The notes: generated by a model not told the origin, from the letters alone. DNA of 61,008 nt from JBCBWG01 sp964579305 (GCA_964579305.1 CAZOGY010000007.1:1-61008), one strand, 5' to 3'. Numbered from the stretch's first letter, positions 18,087 through 27,788 are shown. A program made the numbers and translations.

Positions 18087-18722
18087 ATGCTCCGCACTAT
18101 CATCGGGACTGCCTTGGCCGCTTTGGTCCTGATCGGCGTGGTCTTCGCCTCCGATCCGGAAGTGGAGCGACGCCAGACATCACGCCTGACGGAGATCATG
18201 ACCCGACCGCATGGCAAGCTTGCGCCGCCGGATGCGGTTGAAACCGCGCTCGTGCCGGGCGGGCCGGCGACAAATCAATGGCGGGTTGCATCACGAGTTG
18301 CTGCGGTTGAACCGTCGACGAAACCCGAGCTTGCCCGGGTCAGCCCGTCGGGTCGCGTGTCGCCATATGCGGCGTCAACGCAGAACGCAGATCTCAATGC
18401 GGGCAAAGCTCCGAAAGCGAACGTGGGCCCGGTCGGCGCGCGCGCACCGTTGTTGCCTGAACGCCATCCGGATGCGGGCCCGGAACGGCGTGCAGCGATT
18501 ATCGCTGTGCGGAAGGAGCGCGTGCGGCGTCAATTGGAATTGGCGGATCGGCGGCGGTCCTTGCGTGCGCAGCGTCGGCGGCTTGCGGATCGAAGCAACC
18601 AGCGCCGCCGGCAAATCACCTATAATCAACGCCAGCAGCGACGTGTTCGCACGCTCAGTGCACCGCAGCCCCGCCGGCAGAATTGGCAGCGCCGCATTCT
18701 GCATGATTTTCGCTACGACTGA
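18087..18722 (+). CDS. Hypothetical basic protein with N-terminal membrane anchor
   Basis: I do not recognise this 211 aa product. It starts with one hydrophobic segment (MLRTIIGTALAALVLIGVVF), then a Pro/Ala-rich stretch, then an extremely Arg/Gln-rich C-terminus (QRRRQITYNQRQQRRVRT) with a coiled-coil-like region near residues 130-175. The ATG at 18087 starts directly at the hydrophobic segment. An in-frame upstream start at 18039 would add 16 residues. Similar Arg-rich anchored proteins are common but poorly characterised in this group. Confidence 0.55.
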   Translation: MLRTIIGTALAALVLIGVVFASDPEVERRQTSRLTEIMTRPHGKLAPPDAVETALVPGGPATNQWRVASRVAAVEPSTKPELARVSPSGRVSPYAASTQNADLNAGKAPKANVGPVGARAPLLPERHPDAGPERRAAIIAVRKERVRRQLELADRRRSLRAQRRRLADRSNQRRRQITYNQRQQRRVRTLSAPQPRRQNWQRRILHDFRYD

Positions 18723-18746
18723 TGGCGCGCTGCGGTGATACGCGGA

Positions 18747-18832
18747 ACCGGGCTCAGCGCCCGGTCCTAGCAGGTCTCGTGAAGTTCTGACGCCAATTGT
18801 GGGCGTTTGCGAAGCGGAGATCCAATTGGCGT
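18747..18832. terminator. Two hairpins between convergent genes
   Basis: ACCGGGC-TCAGC-GCCCGGT (18747-18765) is a perfect 7 bp stem. ACGCCAATTG (18790-18799) and CAATTGGCGT (18823-18832) are perfect 10 bp arms ending four bases from the rraA stop. The flanking genes converge, so a bidirectional termination role is reasonable. There is no long T-run, so this is inferred from position and structure. Confidence 0.5.
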
Positions 18833-18836
18833 TGGG

Positions 18837-19556
18837 TCAGTGAATCTCGCGGGCGCCGGCCATCGCGGATTTCAGTTTTTCAATGTCAAAGTCCGGTGAT
18901 TTCGCCGCTTCCAGAATGACGGCTTCGCGCCGCTGCAGAAGGGCGACTGTGGCGGGGATCTGTTTCACGGCCGCGCGCGGGACCATGACGGCGCCGTGCC
19001 GGTCGGCGTGGATGACGTCGCCGTCGGCAACCCGCAGGCCGTGCACGTTGACTTGGCTTCCGTAGTCGACGAGATGCACGTGTGCGTGGCTTGGACCGAC
19101 CTTTGCGCCGAGTAATTGAAAGCCTTTGGCGCTATCGGTTATGTCGCGATAGGAGCCGTTGGTGACGCAGCCCAGGCAGCCCAGTCCCTTGTGGATGTTG
19201 GTTTGAACCTCACCCCAGAACGCGCCGATGCCGGGGGTGGGGTCAAGATCCTGGATCACGACGATCGTCGGCCGTGGTTCGGCGGCGATGTATTCGTAAT
19301 AGCCCGTCCGCTTGGCGATCATCTCATCGGCGGTATCTGCGCCTGAGAACGCAGCACGGATCGTTGCGGTGCGTGCGAAGCCGGCGATCGGCGCAAGGTC
19401 TGGGGCCAGCGGAAACAGATGCTGCGTGGTGAAGCCGTGTCCGCGGCGTTCTGGAACGATCAGTTCCAATGCATTGCAGATCGTGGGGGTGTCGAATTGG
19501 CAGAGTGCGGCCAAATCGTCAGTCGAAACGTCAACGGAATGCGTTGCGGTGGTCAC
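18837..19556 (-). CDS. RraA-like protein (HMG/CHA aldolase or RNase E regulator family)
   Basis: The product is 239 aa. The RraA fold is shown by the GEVQTNIHKGLGCLGCVTNG segment and SYRDITD that follow the metal-binding site pattern of this family, and by DVIHADRHGAVMVPR near the C-terminus. Members are either 4-hydroxy-4-methyl-2-oxoglutarate aldolases or E. coli-type inhibitors of RNase E. Here the length of about 240 aa, longer than E. coli RraA (161 aa), and the long N-terminal segment favour the aldolase-like or uncharacterised subgroup. It stands alone, convergent with the basic-protein gene. Confidence 0.82.
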   Translation of the reverse strand: MTTATHSVDVSTDDLAALCQFDTPTICNALELIVPERRGHGFTTQHLFPLAPDLAPIAGFARTATIRAAFSGADTADEMIAKRTGYYEYIAAEPRPTIVVIQDLDPTPGIGAFWGEVQTNIHKGLGCLGCVTNGSYRDITDSAKGFQLLGAKVGPSHAHVHLVDYGSQVNVHGLRVADGDVIHADRHGAVMVPRAAVKQIPATVALLQRREAVILEAAKSPDFDIEKLKSAMAGAREIH

Positions 19557-19739
19557 GGGCGTCTCCCTTTCATTGATTGACAGCTCGATCTGGCCCCGGC
19601 GCGGCCAGGCCGAACAGCGCCATTTGTTGTCATAGCCGCTCAGCCTGAGACTGGGCAGGGCGCGTGTCGCAAGGTAGCTTTGCAGCGTGCCCTGGCGTTG
19701 GCCCGGGCGGGGAGGGGCGTGAGACAGGAGGCCACCGCC

Positions 19740-20960
19740 ATGACGGCTCGCTCAGGACTGGATCAAGCCGCGCCAGGCGCGTTCGGAGCTGATTTATTGC
19801 CTGCTGGCATCACAGCGCGCATGGTTTCTAATAATAATGGTCTGTCGATGCACGTTCTTGAAGCTGTGCCGCACCCTGTTCCGGACGGTTTCAATTCGTC
19901 AGAGGATTTGCCGGTTCTGCTCTTGCTGCACGGTTTTCCAGAGCTTGCTTATAGCTGGCGCAAGGTTATGCCGGCGCTGGCTCAAGCCGGCTTCCGCGTG
20001 ATCGCGCCTGATCAGCGCGGTTATGGGCGCACCGTTGGCTGGACCAATGCGTTTGATTGCGATCTTGCCGAGTTTCGCATGCTTAACCTCGTGCGCGATC
20101 AATTGGGCTTGCTTGCCGCGCTCGGTCAGTCAAACGTCCATGCCGTTATCGGGCATGATTTCGGATCACCGGTCGCCGCGGCGTGTGCGCTGGCAAGGCC
20201 TGATGTTTTCAAGCGCATTGTGATGATGAGTGCGCCGTTTGCCGGTGCGCCAATGTTTCCCCAGGCAACGGCATTTGATGGCGCGTCGCAAGTTGCCCGC
20301 CCGCCTGCGCGGACCGGTATGGCCGATCCGCAGATCAACGCCGCTCTCGGCGCCTTATCGCCGCCGCGCAAGCATTATCAATGGTATTATTCGACCGCGT
20401 CAGCCAATGCCGATATGAGTTTTGCACCGCAAGGCCTGCATGCATTCTTGCGCGCATATTATCACCACAAGAGCGCAGACTGGGCGCAAAACCAGCCGGT
20501 TCCATTGGATGCGTGGTCGGCGGACGTGCTTGCGGCATTGCCGACCTATTATATTATGCATCGCGATGCCAATATGGCTGAAACAGTCGCCCCGCATATG
20601 CCATCACAGAGCGAAATTGATCGTTGCGCATGGCTCAGCGAAGAGGAACTGGCGGTTTATGCGGCCGAATATGCCCGCACCGGTTTCCAGGGCGGTTTGA
20701 ACTGGTATCGCTGTGTGACAGGTGGCTTGTTTGCCGATGACTTGCGCACGTTTGCGGGACGTCAAATCGAAGTGCCTGCGATGTTCATCTCTGGCCGCTC
20801 TGACTGGGGGACTTATCAAAAGCCTGGTGATTTTGAGGCGATGCAAAGTTCGGCCTGTCAAGACTGGCGTGGGGTGCGTTTCATCGACGGCGCCGGACAC
20901 TGGGTGCAACAGGAGCAACCGGATGAGGTTGTCGCCCATCTGCTTGCCTTCTTGCGATAG
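19740..20960 (+). CDS. Alpha/beta hydrolase, epoxide-hydrolase-like
   Basis: The product is 406 aa. HGFPE (residues 64-68) forms the oxyanion-hole region, GHDFGS has the nucleophile Asp140, and GAGHWVQQEQP carries the terminal catalytic His387. A nucleophilic Asp with HGFPE is typical of soluble epoxide hydrolases and haloalkane dehalogenases. Two lid tyrosines would decide for epoxide hydrolase, but I have not located them with certainty. A perfect AGGAGG 11 bases before the ATG at 19740 sets the start. The frame continues upstream to 19680 without support. The substrate is unknown. Confidence 0.85.
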   Translation: MTARSGLDQAAPGAFGADLLPAGITARMVSNNNGLSMHVLEAVPHPVPDGFNSSEDLPVLLLLHGFPELAYSWRKVMPALAQAGFRVIAPDQRGYGRTVGWTNAFDCDLAEFRMLNLVRDQLGLLAALGQSNVHAVIGHDFGSPVAAACALARPDVFKRIVMMSAPFAGAPMFPQATAFDGASQVARPPARTGMADPQINAALGALSPPRKHYQWYYSTASANADMSFAPQGLHAFLRAYYHHKSADWAQNQPVPLDAWSADVLAALPTYYIMHRDANMAETVAPHMPSQSEIDRCAWLSEEELAVYAAEYARTGFQGGLNWYRCVTGGLFADDLRTFAGRQIEVPAMFISGRSDWGTYQKPGDFEAMQSSACQDWRGVRFIDGAGHWVQQEQPDEVVAHLLAFLR

Positions 20961-21168
20961 GATTATGGCTTGCTTGATATTGGCACGGCGGCGCAATTTT
21001 TCCGGGATGGGATGTTCCGTATGCCAGTGCTTCTGCGGCCTCAGGCGAATATTAACCAAGATCCAGTGAAGGCCACTTGATCTTCGCGGGCGGGTTGCTT
21101 CCATTCATAATCGTTTGGGAAACTATCAATGTGTCGCCAGAAAATTGTCATTGCAGAGGTGTCATTGC

Positions 21169-22461
21169 ATGCGCAGCAGAGCGAAGAGGTTTTGGTTGGG
21201 ACCGGCCGCAATGCTCGTTGTTGCGGGCATGCACGGGAACGCGGTGGCGCGCGAGATGACCTTTCAGGCGGCGTGTCAGCCGGGCAAGCGTGTGACGATT
21301 GCCGCCGTGGGCGATTTGCTGTTTCATAACAGCCTGATGCGGCTTGGAATGGCGCGTCGGGATTTTAAACCGTTCTGGCGGCAAATGGCGCCAGTGTTGG
21401 CTGCGGCTGACATCGCCTACGGCAATTTGGAAGGGCCGGCGGTTAGAAACGTGGCGATCGGCGGACGTCCTGCGCGCGATCCGGGCTGGAAACTCGATTA
21501 TCGTGTTTACGGCTATCGCCGGGGTTCGCTGATTTTCAATTTTCACCCGCAGGTTATTCTTGATATGAAGGCCACGGGTTTTGATATCGTCTCGACCGCT
21601 AATAACCATGCGATGGATCGTGGTTGGCGCGGCGCCAATGGCACAATTGATAATCTTGAGGCAGCCGGTTTGGCATTGACCGGTACGCGGAAACGCGATG
21701 GCGACGCGCGTGCCTGGAGTACGATTGTTGAGCGTAATGGTATTCGAACGGCCTGGCTTGCGTGCACATATTCCACAAATGGCATGCCGGATCGTCATGG
21801 CCAGGTTTTGATGTGTTATGATCAGCGCGAAAAGGTGTTGGCGGAGATACGGCGCCTTGCGTCAGACACGTCGGTTGATGCTGTTCTTGTGACGCCCCAT
21901 TGGGGTGCGGAATATCGCGATCACCCGACCGGTCGGCAGAAACGTCTTGCGCGCGATATGATAGACGCTGGCGCGACTGCGGTTCTTGGTGGGCACCCTC
22001 ATGTGGTCCAGCCTTGGGAAAAGCGCGTCACGACCGATGGTCGCGAGGGGCTGATTGTTTACTCACTTGGGAATTTCGTTTCGAATATGATCAAGTGGAA
22101 GCCTCGCGTATCGATTGTCATGCTCTTGGAGCTTGGTAAAACCGGTGACGCGAAAGCTGTGGTGACTGGCGCAGGCTATATCCCGACATTTTTTGAGATC
22201 TCAAGCCGTCGGCGCGAGCCGGTCGAAGTTTCGCAGAAATCGCGGGCGGGCCGCCACGTGGCGCGGTTGTTGCCTGCGGGAAATCGCGTGACGCGACAAG
22301 CGTTTCGAACGTTTCCAAAAGCTTGCCCTGTGACAGTTGCCGCGCAGACGGCGGCGGCGTCGGCCAAGGTTGGGCAGCGGCCGGCCGTGCCGCAGAAGCC
22401 TGGGGCGGCGAACGGTCGTGGAGCCGCGGGCAAGACAGTTCGGGCATTGGCGGACGAATAG
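21169..22461 (+). CDS. CapA-family protein (poly-gamma-glutamate synthesis-type metallophosphatase)
   Basis: The product is 430 aa from the ATG at 21169 and starts with a signal peptide (RFWLGPAAMLVVAGMHGNAVA). The PGA_cap fold is shown by IAAVGDLLFHN, NLEGPAV, STANNHAMDRGWRG, TPHWGAEY and GGHPHVVQPWEK, the dimetal-site motifs of calcineurin-like CapA domains. The last 80 residues are Ala/Pro/Arg-rich and probably disordered. No other capsule (capB, capC) gene is nearby, so true polyglutamate synthesis is unlikely. Most stand-alone members are uncharacterised. The in-frame start at 21115 is less likely because the signal peptide begins at 21169. Confidence 0.85.
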   Translation: MRSRAKRFWLGPAAMLVVAGMHGNAVAREMTFQAACQPGKRVTIAAVGDLLFHNSLMRLGMARRDFKPFWRQMAPVLAAADIAYGNLEGPAVRNVAIGGRPARDPGWKLDYRVYGYRRGSLIFNFHPQVILDMKATGFDIVSTANNHAMDRGWRGANGTIDNLEAAGLALTGTRKRDGDARAWSTIVERNGIRTAWLACTYSTNGMPDRHGQVLMCYDQREKVLAEIRRLASDTSVDAVLVTPHWGAEYRDHPTGRQKRLARDMIDAGATAVLGGHPHVVQPWEKRVTTDGREGLIVYSLGNFVSNMIKWKPRVSIVMLLELGKTGDAKAVVTGAGYIPTFFEISSRRREPVEVSQKSRAGRHVARLLPAGNRVTRQAFRTFPKACPVTVAAQTAAASAKVGQRPAVPQKPGAANGRGAAGKTVRALADE

Positions 22462-22603
22462 GGCTGCGCCTATACCCAGGAAAGTTGGCTGTTTTGCCTG
22501 GCGCATTTTGGGGGCGCGGGCAGACACCTGCCATGATCTGGGCTTTTGATGCGGGCTACATTTTTGGTTCAGGCGATTTCGCTGAAGCCGGATGCTTTGT
22601 CCT

Positions 22604-22674
22604 GTTGGAAATAGAGCAAGCTCATCCGATCTGTGACTTGCAAAGCGCTTCCGTAAGATCGGATATGGCTCTCG
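22604..22674 (+). repeat. R3 palindromic repeat, copy 2
   Basis: This 71 bp element is homologous to 11285-11355. It starts GTTGGAAATAGAGCAA and ends GATCGGATATGGCTCTCG. Complementary segments near the ends (ATCCGATCT and AGATCGGAT, perfect 9 bp arms) allow a hairpin. It lies in the 281 bp region between the capA-like gene and the ABC permease gene, which converge, so it may act as a shared terminator-like structure. Confidence 0.7.
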
Positions 22675-22742
22675 TGTTCGTTATGTTTCAGATATTTGCT
22701 CTGAACCCTCAGTCGGCTGGTTGCAACTGTCTGAAACAGAAC

Positions 22743-23513
22743 TTAAGCGGCGCGAGGCCGTTGCGCCAGTCGATACTCGATACCGCGCAAGAGCAAGGTC
22801 AAAATACCGGTCAACGCCAAATATAAAATTGCGCCATAAAAAAAGATCTCCAGATTGTAACTGCGGGAGAACACGGTTCGTGTCTGCCCCATCAAATCAA
22901 GCACGGTAATCGTTGAGACAAGTGCGCTGCCCTTCATCAGAAGAATGACTTCGTTGCCATAGGCCGGCCATGCAATGCGCAGCGCCTGAGGCAGGATGAT
23001 CCGCTGCATTTGCTGGCGCCACGATAAGCCATATGCTCTGGCGGCTTCAATTTGACCGCGAGGCACATTTTCGATCCCACCACGCAGAATCTCGGCGGAA
23101 TAGGCGGCCGTATTCAAAACCAACGCCAGCAGCCCAACCGACCACGAATCGCGAAAAAAGGCCCAAAGCGGGCCGAGGCCGTCGGCACCCAGTGAGCCAA
23201 TGCCGAAATAGAGAATCCAAAGCTGGACAAGCAGGGGTGTGCCCCGGAAAACGTAGCAATATACGTAGGCCGGCACGGACAACAGCGCGTTGTTTGAAAC
23301 GCGTGCCAAAGCAAGGGCGAGGGCAAAAAACAGACCCAGCAGCGTGGATAGGATGACAAGTTCCAATGTCACAAAAAGGCCATCGAAGAAACGGGGGCAG
23401 GCCGCGGCAAACAGCTCTGGCGAGACAGGTTTCAAGGCTGCGCACGCTGCGTCGGACGTCCATATTTTCAAGTCGAGATAGGTCATGGCTGTGAAATGCT
23501 TTGCGCCGGTCAA
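22743..23513 (-). CDS. Polar amino-acid ABC transporter permease (HisM/ArtM type)
   Basis: The product is a 256 aa inner-membrane permease of the His/Glu/Gln/Arg/opine family, with four to five hydrophobic segments and the EAA loop EAARAYGLSWRQQMQRIILP near residues 165-185. FRGTPLLVQLWIL is the usual N-terminal signature after the second membrane segment. Its start overlaps the stop of the upstream permease gene (ATGA, 23510-23513). An internal Met at residue 10 could also be the start. It would pair with the HisQ-like permease. Confidence 0.92.
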   Translation of the reverse strand: MTGAKHFTAMTYLDLKIWTSDAACAALKPVSPELFAAACPRFFDGLFVTLELVILSTLLGLFFALALALARVSNNALLSVPAYVYCYVFRGTPLLVQLWILYFGIGSLGADGLGPLWAFFRDSWSVGLLALVLNTAAYSAEILRGGIENVPRGQIEAARAYGLSWRQQMQRIILPQALRIAWPAYGNEVILLMKGSALVSTITVLDLMGQTRTVFSRSYNLEIFFYGAILYLALTGILTLLLRGIEYRLAQRPRAA

Positions 23514-24247
23514 TGGTGCGTTGCGGTCGGCTGGGCAAGCCCGCGGCGGGCGCCCCGTTCAAGCCGGTGGCGGACAAGGTCAGAACAGCCCGTCAGGACG
23601 AGATAAATTGCGCCTGCAGCGAGGTAGAACAGCAGGGGTTCGCGTGTTGATTCGCTGGCGACCTTGGCTTGGCGCAGCAAATCCTCCAGAGCGATGACCG
23701 CAGCGAGCGATGTATCTTTCAATAACACCATCCAGAGATTGCCGAGACCAGGAATTGCAAAGCGCCACATTTGCGGAAGACGAACGCGAAAGAAAATCTG
23801 ATACTGGGTAAAGCCATACGCTTGGGCGGCTTGGATCTGGCCGACCGGCACCGCTTGATACGCACCGCGGAATATCTCGCTTGCGTAGCTGGAAAAAATC
23901 AAGGACAGCCCAACAACCGCTGCGACGAACTTGGGTATTTCAAAACCGCTGAGGTCATAGCCGGCCAGCGCCGCAGTGCCGCGGATGGCTTGTTCAAGAC
24001 CGAAATAGACAAGCAGAAGAATTAGAAATTCCGGTGTGCCGCGGATGATCAGGTTATAAAGATCAGCAAACCAGCGCAGCAATCGGAATTTCGCAAGTTT
24101 TGCCCCGGCAAGCAGAAGTCCGCCAATCAGCCCGACACCAAGCGAAACCAGTGCGAGTTGAACGGTCATCAGTGCGCCCGCCAACAATTCGTCGCCCCAG
24201 CCGGTATCGCCGAATGCCAGTAGATCGAAGATTGCGGTGTCTGTCAT
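23510..24247 (-). CDS. Polar amino-acid ABC transporter permease (HisQ/ArtQ type)
   Basis: The product is a 245 aa permease with the family signature RGTPEFLILLLVYFG and the EAA loop QAAQAYGFTQYQIFFRVRLP. It is the first of two overlapping permease genes. It lies 189 bp downstream of the solute-binding gene on the same strand. That spacing is long for an operon, and the gap shows no gene. The transporter probably takes up a basic amino acid, opine or related compound, and the exact ligand cannot be read. Confidence 0.92.
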   Translation of the reverse strand: MTDTAIFDLLAFGDTGWGDELLAGALMTVQLALVSLGVGLIGGLLLAGAKLAKFRLLRWFADLYNLIIRGTPEFLILLLVYFGLEQAIRGTAALAGYDLSGFEIPKFVAAVVGLSLIFSSYASEIFRGAYQAVPVGQIQAAQAYGFTQYQIFFRVRLPQMWRFAIPGLGNLWMVLLKDTSLAAVIALEDLLRQAKVASESTREPLLFYLAAGAIYLVLTGCSDLVRHRLERGARRGLAQPTATHH

Positions 24248-24436
24248 TGGGCGTGGTTCGGGCGGGTTCTACGGGGCTTGGTTGGTGAGGCGGAGATTTG
24301 GCAGCGTGCGGCGGCCTACGGGTGACCTGACGTGTTTGGCCACGGGTGGGCGATGGGCCCGTGGTGACCGCGGCGGACTGCGCCCGCCGCGGCAATTCCC
24401 ACGCAGATTGGTAAGATCGGAGACAGCGACGGCCGA

Positions 24437-25192
24437 TCAATAGATATCGAAGGGGAAATACTTCGCGTTGATCTTTGCGTAGGTGCCATCGGCGCGAATG
24501 GCTTTAATCGCCGCATCGAATTTTGCGCGCAGATCGTCCTCGCCCTTGCGGACAGCGATGCCGATCAGATCGTTGATGTCGATCTTTTCGCCGACAAATT
24601 CAAAGCCGTCCTTGCCTTTCAGCCAATCAAAAGCTGGGTAGACGTCAGAAACCAGGACGTCCAGGCGGCCAGCTTCGAGGTCAGCGTAGGCGGCTGTTTG
24701 CGTATCGTAGAGTTTGACCGTTGCGCGGCGGCCCAATTTGTCTTCGGCCCAAGTGGCGGCGACGGTCGCACGCTGCGCTCCGACGGTCTTGCCGGCCAGG
24801 TCATCGGTCCGGGAAATGCCGGCGCCTGTCTTGGCGACCATGCGCAAATGGTTCGCGTAGTATTTGCCGGTGAAATCGACAGTTTTCTTGCGCTCGTCGG
24901 TAATCGACATCGACGCAATAATGGCGTCATATTTTTTGGCAACGAGGCCTGGAATAATTCCGTCCCAATCCTGCGCAACGATCACGCATTAGACCTACAA
25001 TTGCGCGCACAGTGCTTTGGCGATTTCAACATCAAAGCCGACGAGGTTTCCTGCCGCGTCCTTGTTGTTGAACGGAGGGTAGGCACCTTCCGTTGCAATC
25101 CGGATCTTGTCCATGGCGGCAGCCGGCAGGCTTGCAAGTGGCGCAGCCATCACGGCCGCGGCCGCGATCAGGCCCAGCATTTTTTTGATCAT
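24437..25192 (-). pseudogene. Amino-acid ABC solute-binding protein with two in-frame stops
   Basis: This is a family 3 periplasmic binding protein (HisJ/ArgT type) expected to be about 250 aa. It has a signal peptide (MIKKMLGLIAAAAVMAAPLA), a start set by GGAGG before the ATG at 25192, and the family segments IRIATEGAYPPFNNKD and ITDERKKTVDFTGKYY. After ALCAQL the frame meets TAG (24997-24995, codon 66) and TAA (24991-24989, codon 68), then continues in the same frame with CVIVAQDWDGIIPGL to the natural end. In homologues lysines are common at this place. AAG to TAG and AAA to TAA would each need a single A-to-T change. There is no frameshift and no other damage visible. It may be a recent pseudogene or a sequencing/consensus error. 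Confidence 0.85.
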
Positions 25193-25293
25193 TCGGTGTT
25201 CCTCCAATCGATGGTGTCTTCAGTTCGGCCCGCGAAATGCGGGAATGATGGGTGGTGCTGCGGGTCGCCTTGATGTCGGCGCACAGCCGCCAG

Positions 25294-26064
25294 CTACAGA
25301 ACGCGTGACAGGAACTGTTGGCAAGCTTGCGTTTGGGGACGCGCGAAGATCTCCCGGGGTGGTCCTTCCTCTGCGATCAAACCTTCATGCAGGAAGACGA
25401 CACGGTTTGAAACATCACGGGCGAAACCCATTTCATGGGTGACGACCAGCATGGTGCGCCCCTCGGCGGCCAGATCTCGCATCACATCCAGCACTTCGCC
25501 GACCCGTTCGGGATCGAGGGCGGAGGTCGGCTCATCAAACAGCATGATGCGCGGCTCGATCGCCAGGGCCCGCGCAATGGCTGCGCGCTGCTGCTGACCG
25601 CCGGAGAGCTGCTCTGGAAAACTGTCCGACTTATCGGCAATGCCGACGCGGTCAAGCAGGGCAAGCCCGCGGGCTTTCGCATCGGCTTTCGCGACGCCTT
25701 GGACTTGGACCGGCGCTTCGATCACGTTTTCCAAGATCGTCAGGTGTGACCACAGATTAAACGATTGGAATACCATCGCGGTCCGGGCGCGGATTTCGCG
25801 CAGGCGCTTGGTGTCGGTAATTCGACGAACGCCGTTTTCAGGCTCCGATAGCGGCATCGGTATGCCATCGACGACGACGTCGCCGCTTGTTGGAATTTCC
25901 AACAGGTTGACGCAACGCAAAAGTGTGCTCTTGCCGGAGCCGGAAGCACCGATCAGGGCGACGACATCGCCTTCCTGGGCGGTGAGATCGATGCCCTTGA
26001 GGACGTTGTTTTCGCCAAATCGTTTTGTGATGCCGGCTAGGGAAAGCACGGTGGCTACGGACAT
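25294..26064 (-). CDS. Polar amino-acid ABC transporter ATP-binding protein (HisP type)
   Basis: The product is a 256 aa ATPase with Walker A GASGSGKST, signature LSGGQQQR, Walker B IMLFDEPTSALDPE and an H-loop VTHEMGFA. The Q-loop region (ARTAMVFQSFNLWSHLTILE) is typical of amino-acid importers. It is the first gene of a leftward set: ATPase, binding protein, two permeases. It lies 101 bp upstream of the binding-protein start. The ATPase and both permeases look intact although the binding protein is broken. Confidence 0.94.
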   Translation of the reverse strand: MSVATVLSLAGITKRFGENNVLKGIDLTAQEGDVVALIGASGSGKSTLLRCVNLLEIPTSGDVVVDGIPMPLSEPENGVRRITDTKRLREIRARTAMVFQSFNLWSHLTILENVIEAPVQVQGVAKADAKARGLALLDRVGIADKSDSFPEQLSGGQQQRAAIARALAIEPRIMLFDEPTSALDPERVGEVLDVMRDLAAEGRTMLVVTHEMGFARDVSNRVVFLHEGLIAEEGPPREIFARPQTQACQQFLSRVL

Positions 26065-26195
26065 GCGGTTAAGCCGTGGGCTGTGACGTTCGCTGGGCTT
26101 AAGCTGAACGAGGCCGCCGGCGGGTGCAAGCCGTATTGTGTTTCAGGGTGTGGTGAATACGTAGGCGTTTGTTGGCTCGGCGTGGCCCGCGTTGC

Positions 26196-27788
26196 TTATG
26201 GCATCGGTAGGGCTTCGTGTTCCTTCAGGGTTTCGCCGCTCGCCGCATCGACCTCGAACATCTTGACGCGATAGCCCCAAAGGTGGGCGACGTGCAGAAG
26301 CGTGCGGTCGCATTCGTCCTTGTCCAGAAGGATGCCGTTGCGGGCGCGATGGAACAGGTTGAGCCGCCGTGTGCCGGAAAGGTCGGCACTCATGACCTGG
26401 ATATCGGGGTCGCGCGCGCTGACATCGTATTGGTCGGCCAGGGCGCGTCGCACTTGTCGATAACCTTCGTCGTCGTGAATGGCTTCGACTTGCATGAAAG
26501 GGCTGTCGGCGCTTTCGTGCAGTTGGAACATGCGAAAATCGCGCATGACCTTGGGTGACAGAAACTGCAGGATGAAACTGTCGTCGCGGTAATTGGCCCA
26601 CGCGTCCTTGAGTACGGCCAGGGCGTCACCGGTCCCGGCGATGTCTGGGAACCATCGGCGGTCTTCGTCGGTCGGTTCTTCGACGATGCGCTTGATGTCG
26701 CGCATCATGGCAAAACCAAGCGCGTAGGGGTTGAGCCCGGAGTAATACGGCGTGTCGAAACCGGGCTGGAATACGACAGACGAATGCGAGTGCATGAATT
26801 CCAGCATGGCGCCTTCGCCAATCATGCCGCGCTCATACATGGTATTTAGAATTTCATAGTGCACGAAGGTCGCGCAACCTTCGTTCATGACTTTCGTCTG
26901 GCGCTGCGGATAGAAATATTGTGCCAGCATGCGCACGATCCGCAAAAGCTCCCGCTTCCATTCTGGGAGTTTGGGTGCATGCTTTTCCAGGAAATAGAGC
27001 AGGTTTTCCTCAGGCAATCCGAGCGTTTCGCGTTCGCGCTTGCTTTCAATCGCGCCCTTATCGGCATTTTCCTGGCGCAATTGCGATCGCGGGACTGTTC
27101 GCCAGATCTCGTTATAGGTGATTTCCTCGTGCATGCGGCGGCGGCGCTGCTTTTCCTTCAGCGCTTCTGGGCGCCTCGACTTGCGCGGCACTGGATGACG
27201 CGAAATACCCTGGTTCATCAGTGCATGCGCTGAATCGAGCACCGCCTCGACTTCTTCGACGCCGTATTTGTCTTCGCATTCGGCGACGTATTCTTTCGCA
27301 AACGTGAGGTAGTCGAGTATCGAGGTCGCGTCGGTCCACTGCTGGAACAGGTAATTGTGCTTGAAAAAGTGGTTGTGGCCAATGGCAGCGTGCGCCATCA
27401 CAAGTGCCTGCATCGTCATGGTGTTTTCTTCCATGATGTAATTGATGCAGGGGTCAGAATTGATGACCAGCTCGTAGGCGAGCGTGCGCATGCCTTTGCG
27501 GTAGGCTGCCTCTTCGCGCGCGAAGCTTTTGCCGAAGGACCAATGCCGGTACATATTTGGCATGCCGATCGAGGCGTAGGCGTCGAGCATTTGCTCGGAG
27601 CGAATCACTTCGATCTGATTGGGGTAAATGTCGAGACCCATTTCGGTGACGCCAATGTCGTGGATCACGTCATAGGTGCGCTGGATGAGCTCGAAATCCC
27701 ACTCCGGTCCATCAAACAACAAGGCGGTGTTTGGAGATGGACGTGGCGCTTCTGGCGGCTTTGGCGGCGGCTGAATGGTCTCGCTCAT
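26196..27788 (-). CDS. SpoVR family protein (YcgB)
   Basis: The product is 530 aa, matching the SpoVR/YcgB family at its usual length of about 510. Recognisable segments are GPEWDFELIQRTYDVIHDIG, MPNMYRHWSFGKSF, MAHAAIGHNHFFKHN and NEGCATFVHYEILN. The B. subtilis member affects spore cortex formation, but in non-sporulating proteobacteria it accompanies PrkA and YeaH and is induced in starvation or stationary phase. Its molecular function is unknown. Here it is the last gene of that set, with an R1 repeat and about 240 bp of AT-richer sequence between it and yeaH. Confidence 0.93.
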   Translation of the reverse strand: MSETIQPPPKPPEAPRPSPNTALLFDGPEWDFELIQRTYDVIHDIGVTEMGLDIYPNQIEVIRSEQMLDAYASIGMPNMYRHWSFGKSFAREEAAYRKGMRTLAYELVINSDPCINYIMEENTMTMQALVMAHAAIGHNHFFKHNYLFQQWTDATSILDYLTFAKEYVAECEDKYGVEEVEAVLDSAHALMNQGISRHPVPRKSRRPEALKEKQRRRRMHEEITYNEIWRTVPRSQLRQENADKGAIESKRERETLGLPEENLLYFLEKHAPKLPEWKRELLRIVRMLAQYFYPQRQTKVMNEGCATFVHYEILNTMYERGMIGEGAMLEFMHSHSSVVFQPGFDTPYYSGLNPYALGFAMMRDIKRIVEEPTDEDRRWFPDIAGTGDALAVLKDAWANYRDDSFILQFLSPKVMRDFRMFQLHESADSPFMQVEAIHDDEGYRQVRRALADQYDVSARDPDIQVMSADLSGTRRLNLFHRARNGILLDKDECDRTLLHVAHLWGYRVKMFEVDAASGETLKEHEALPMP

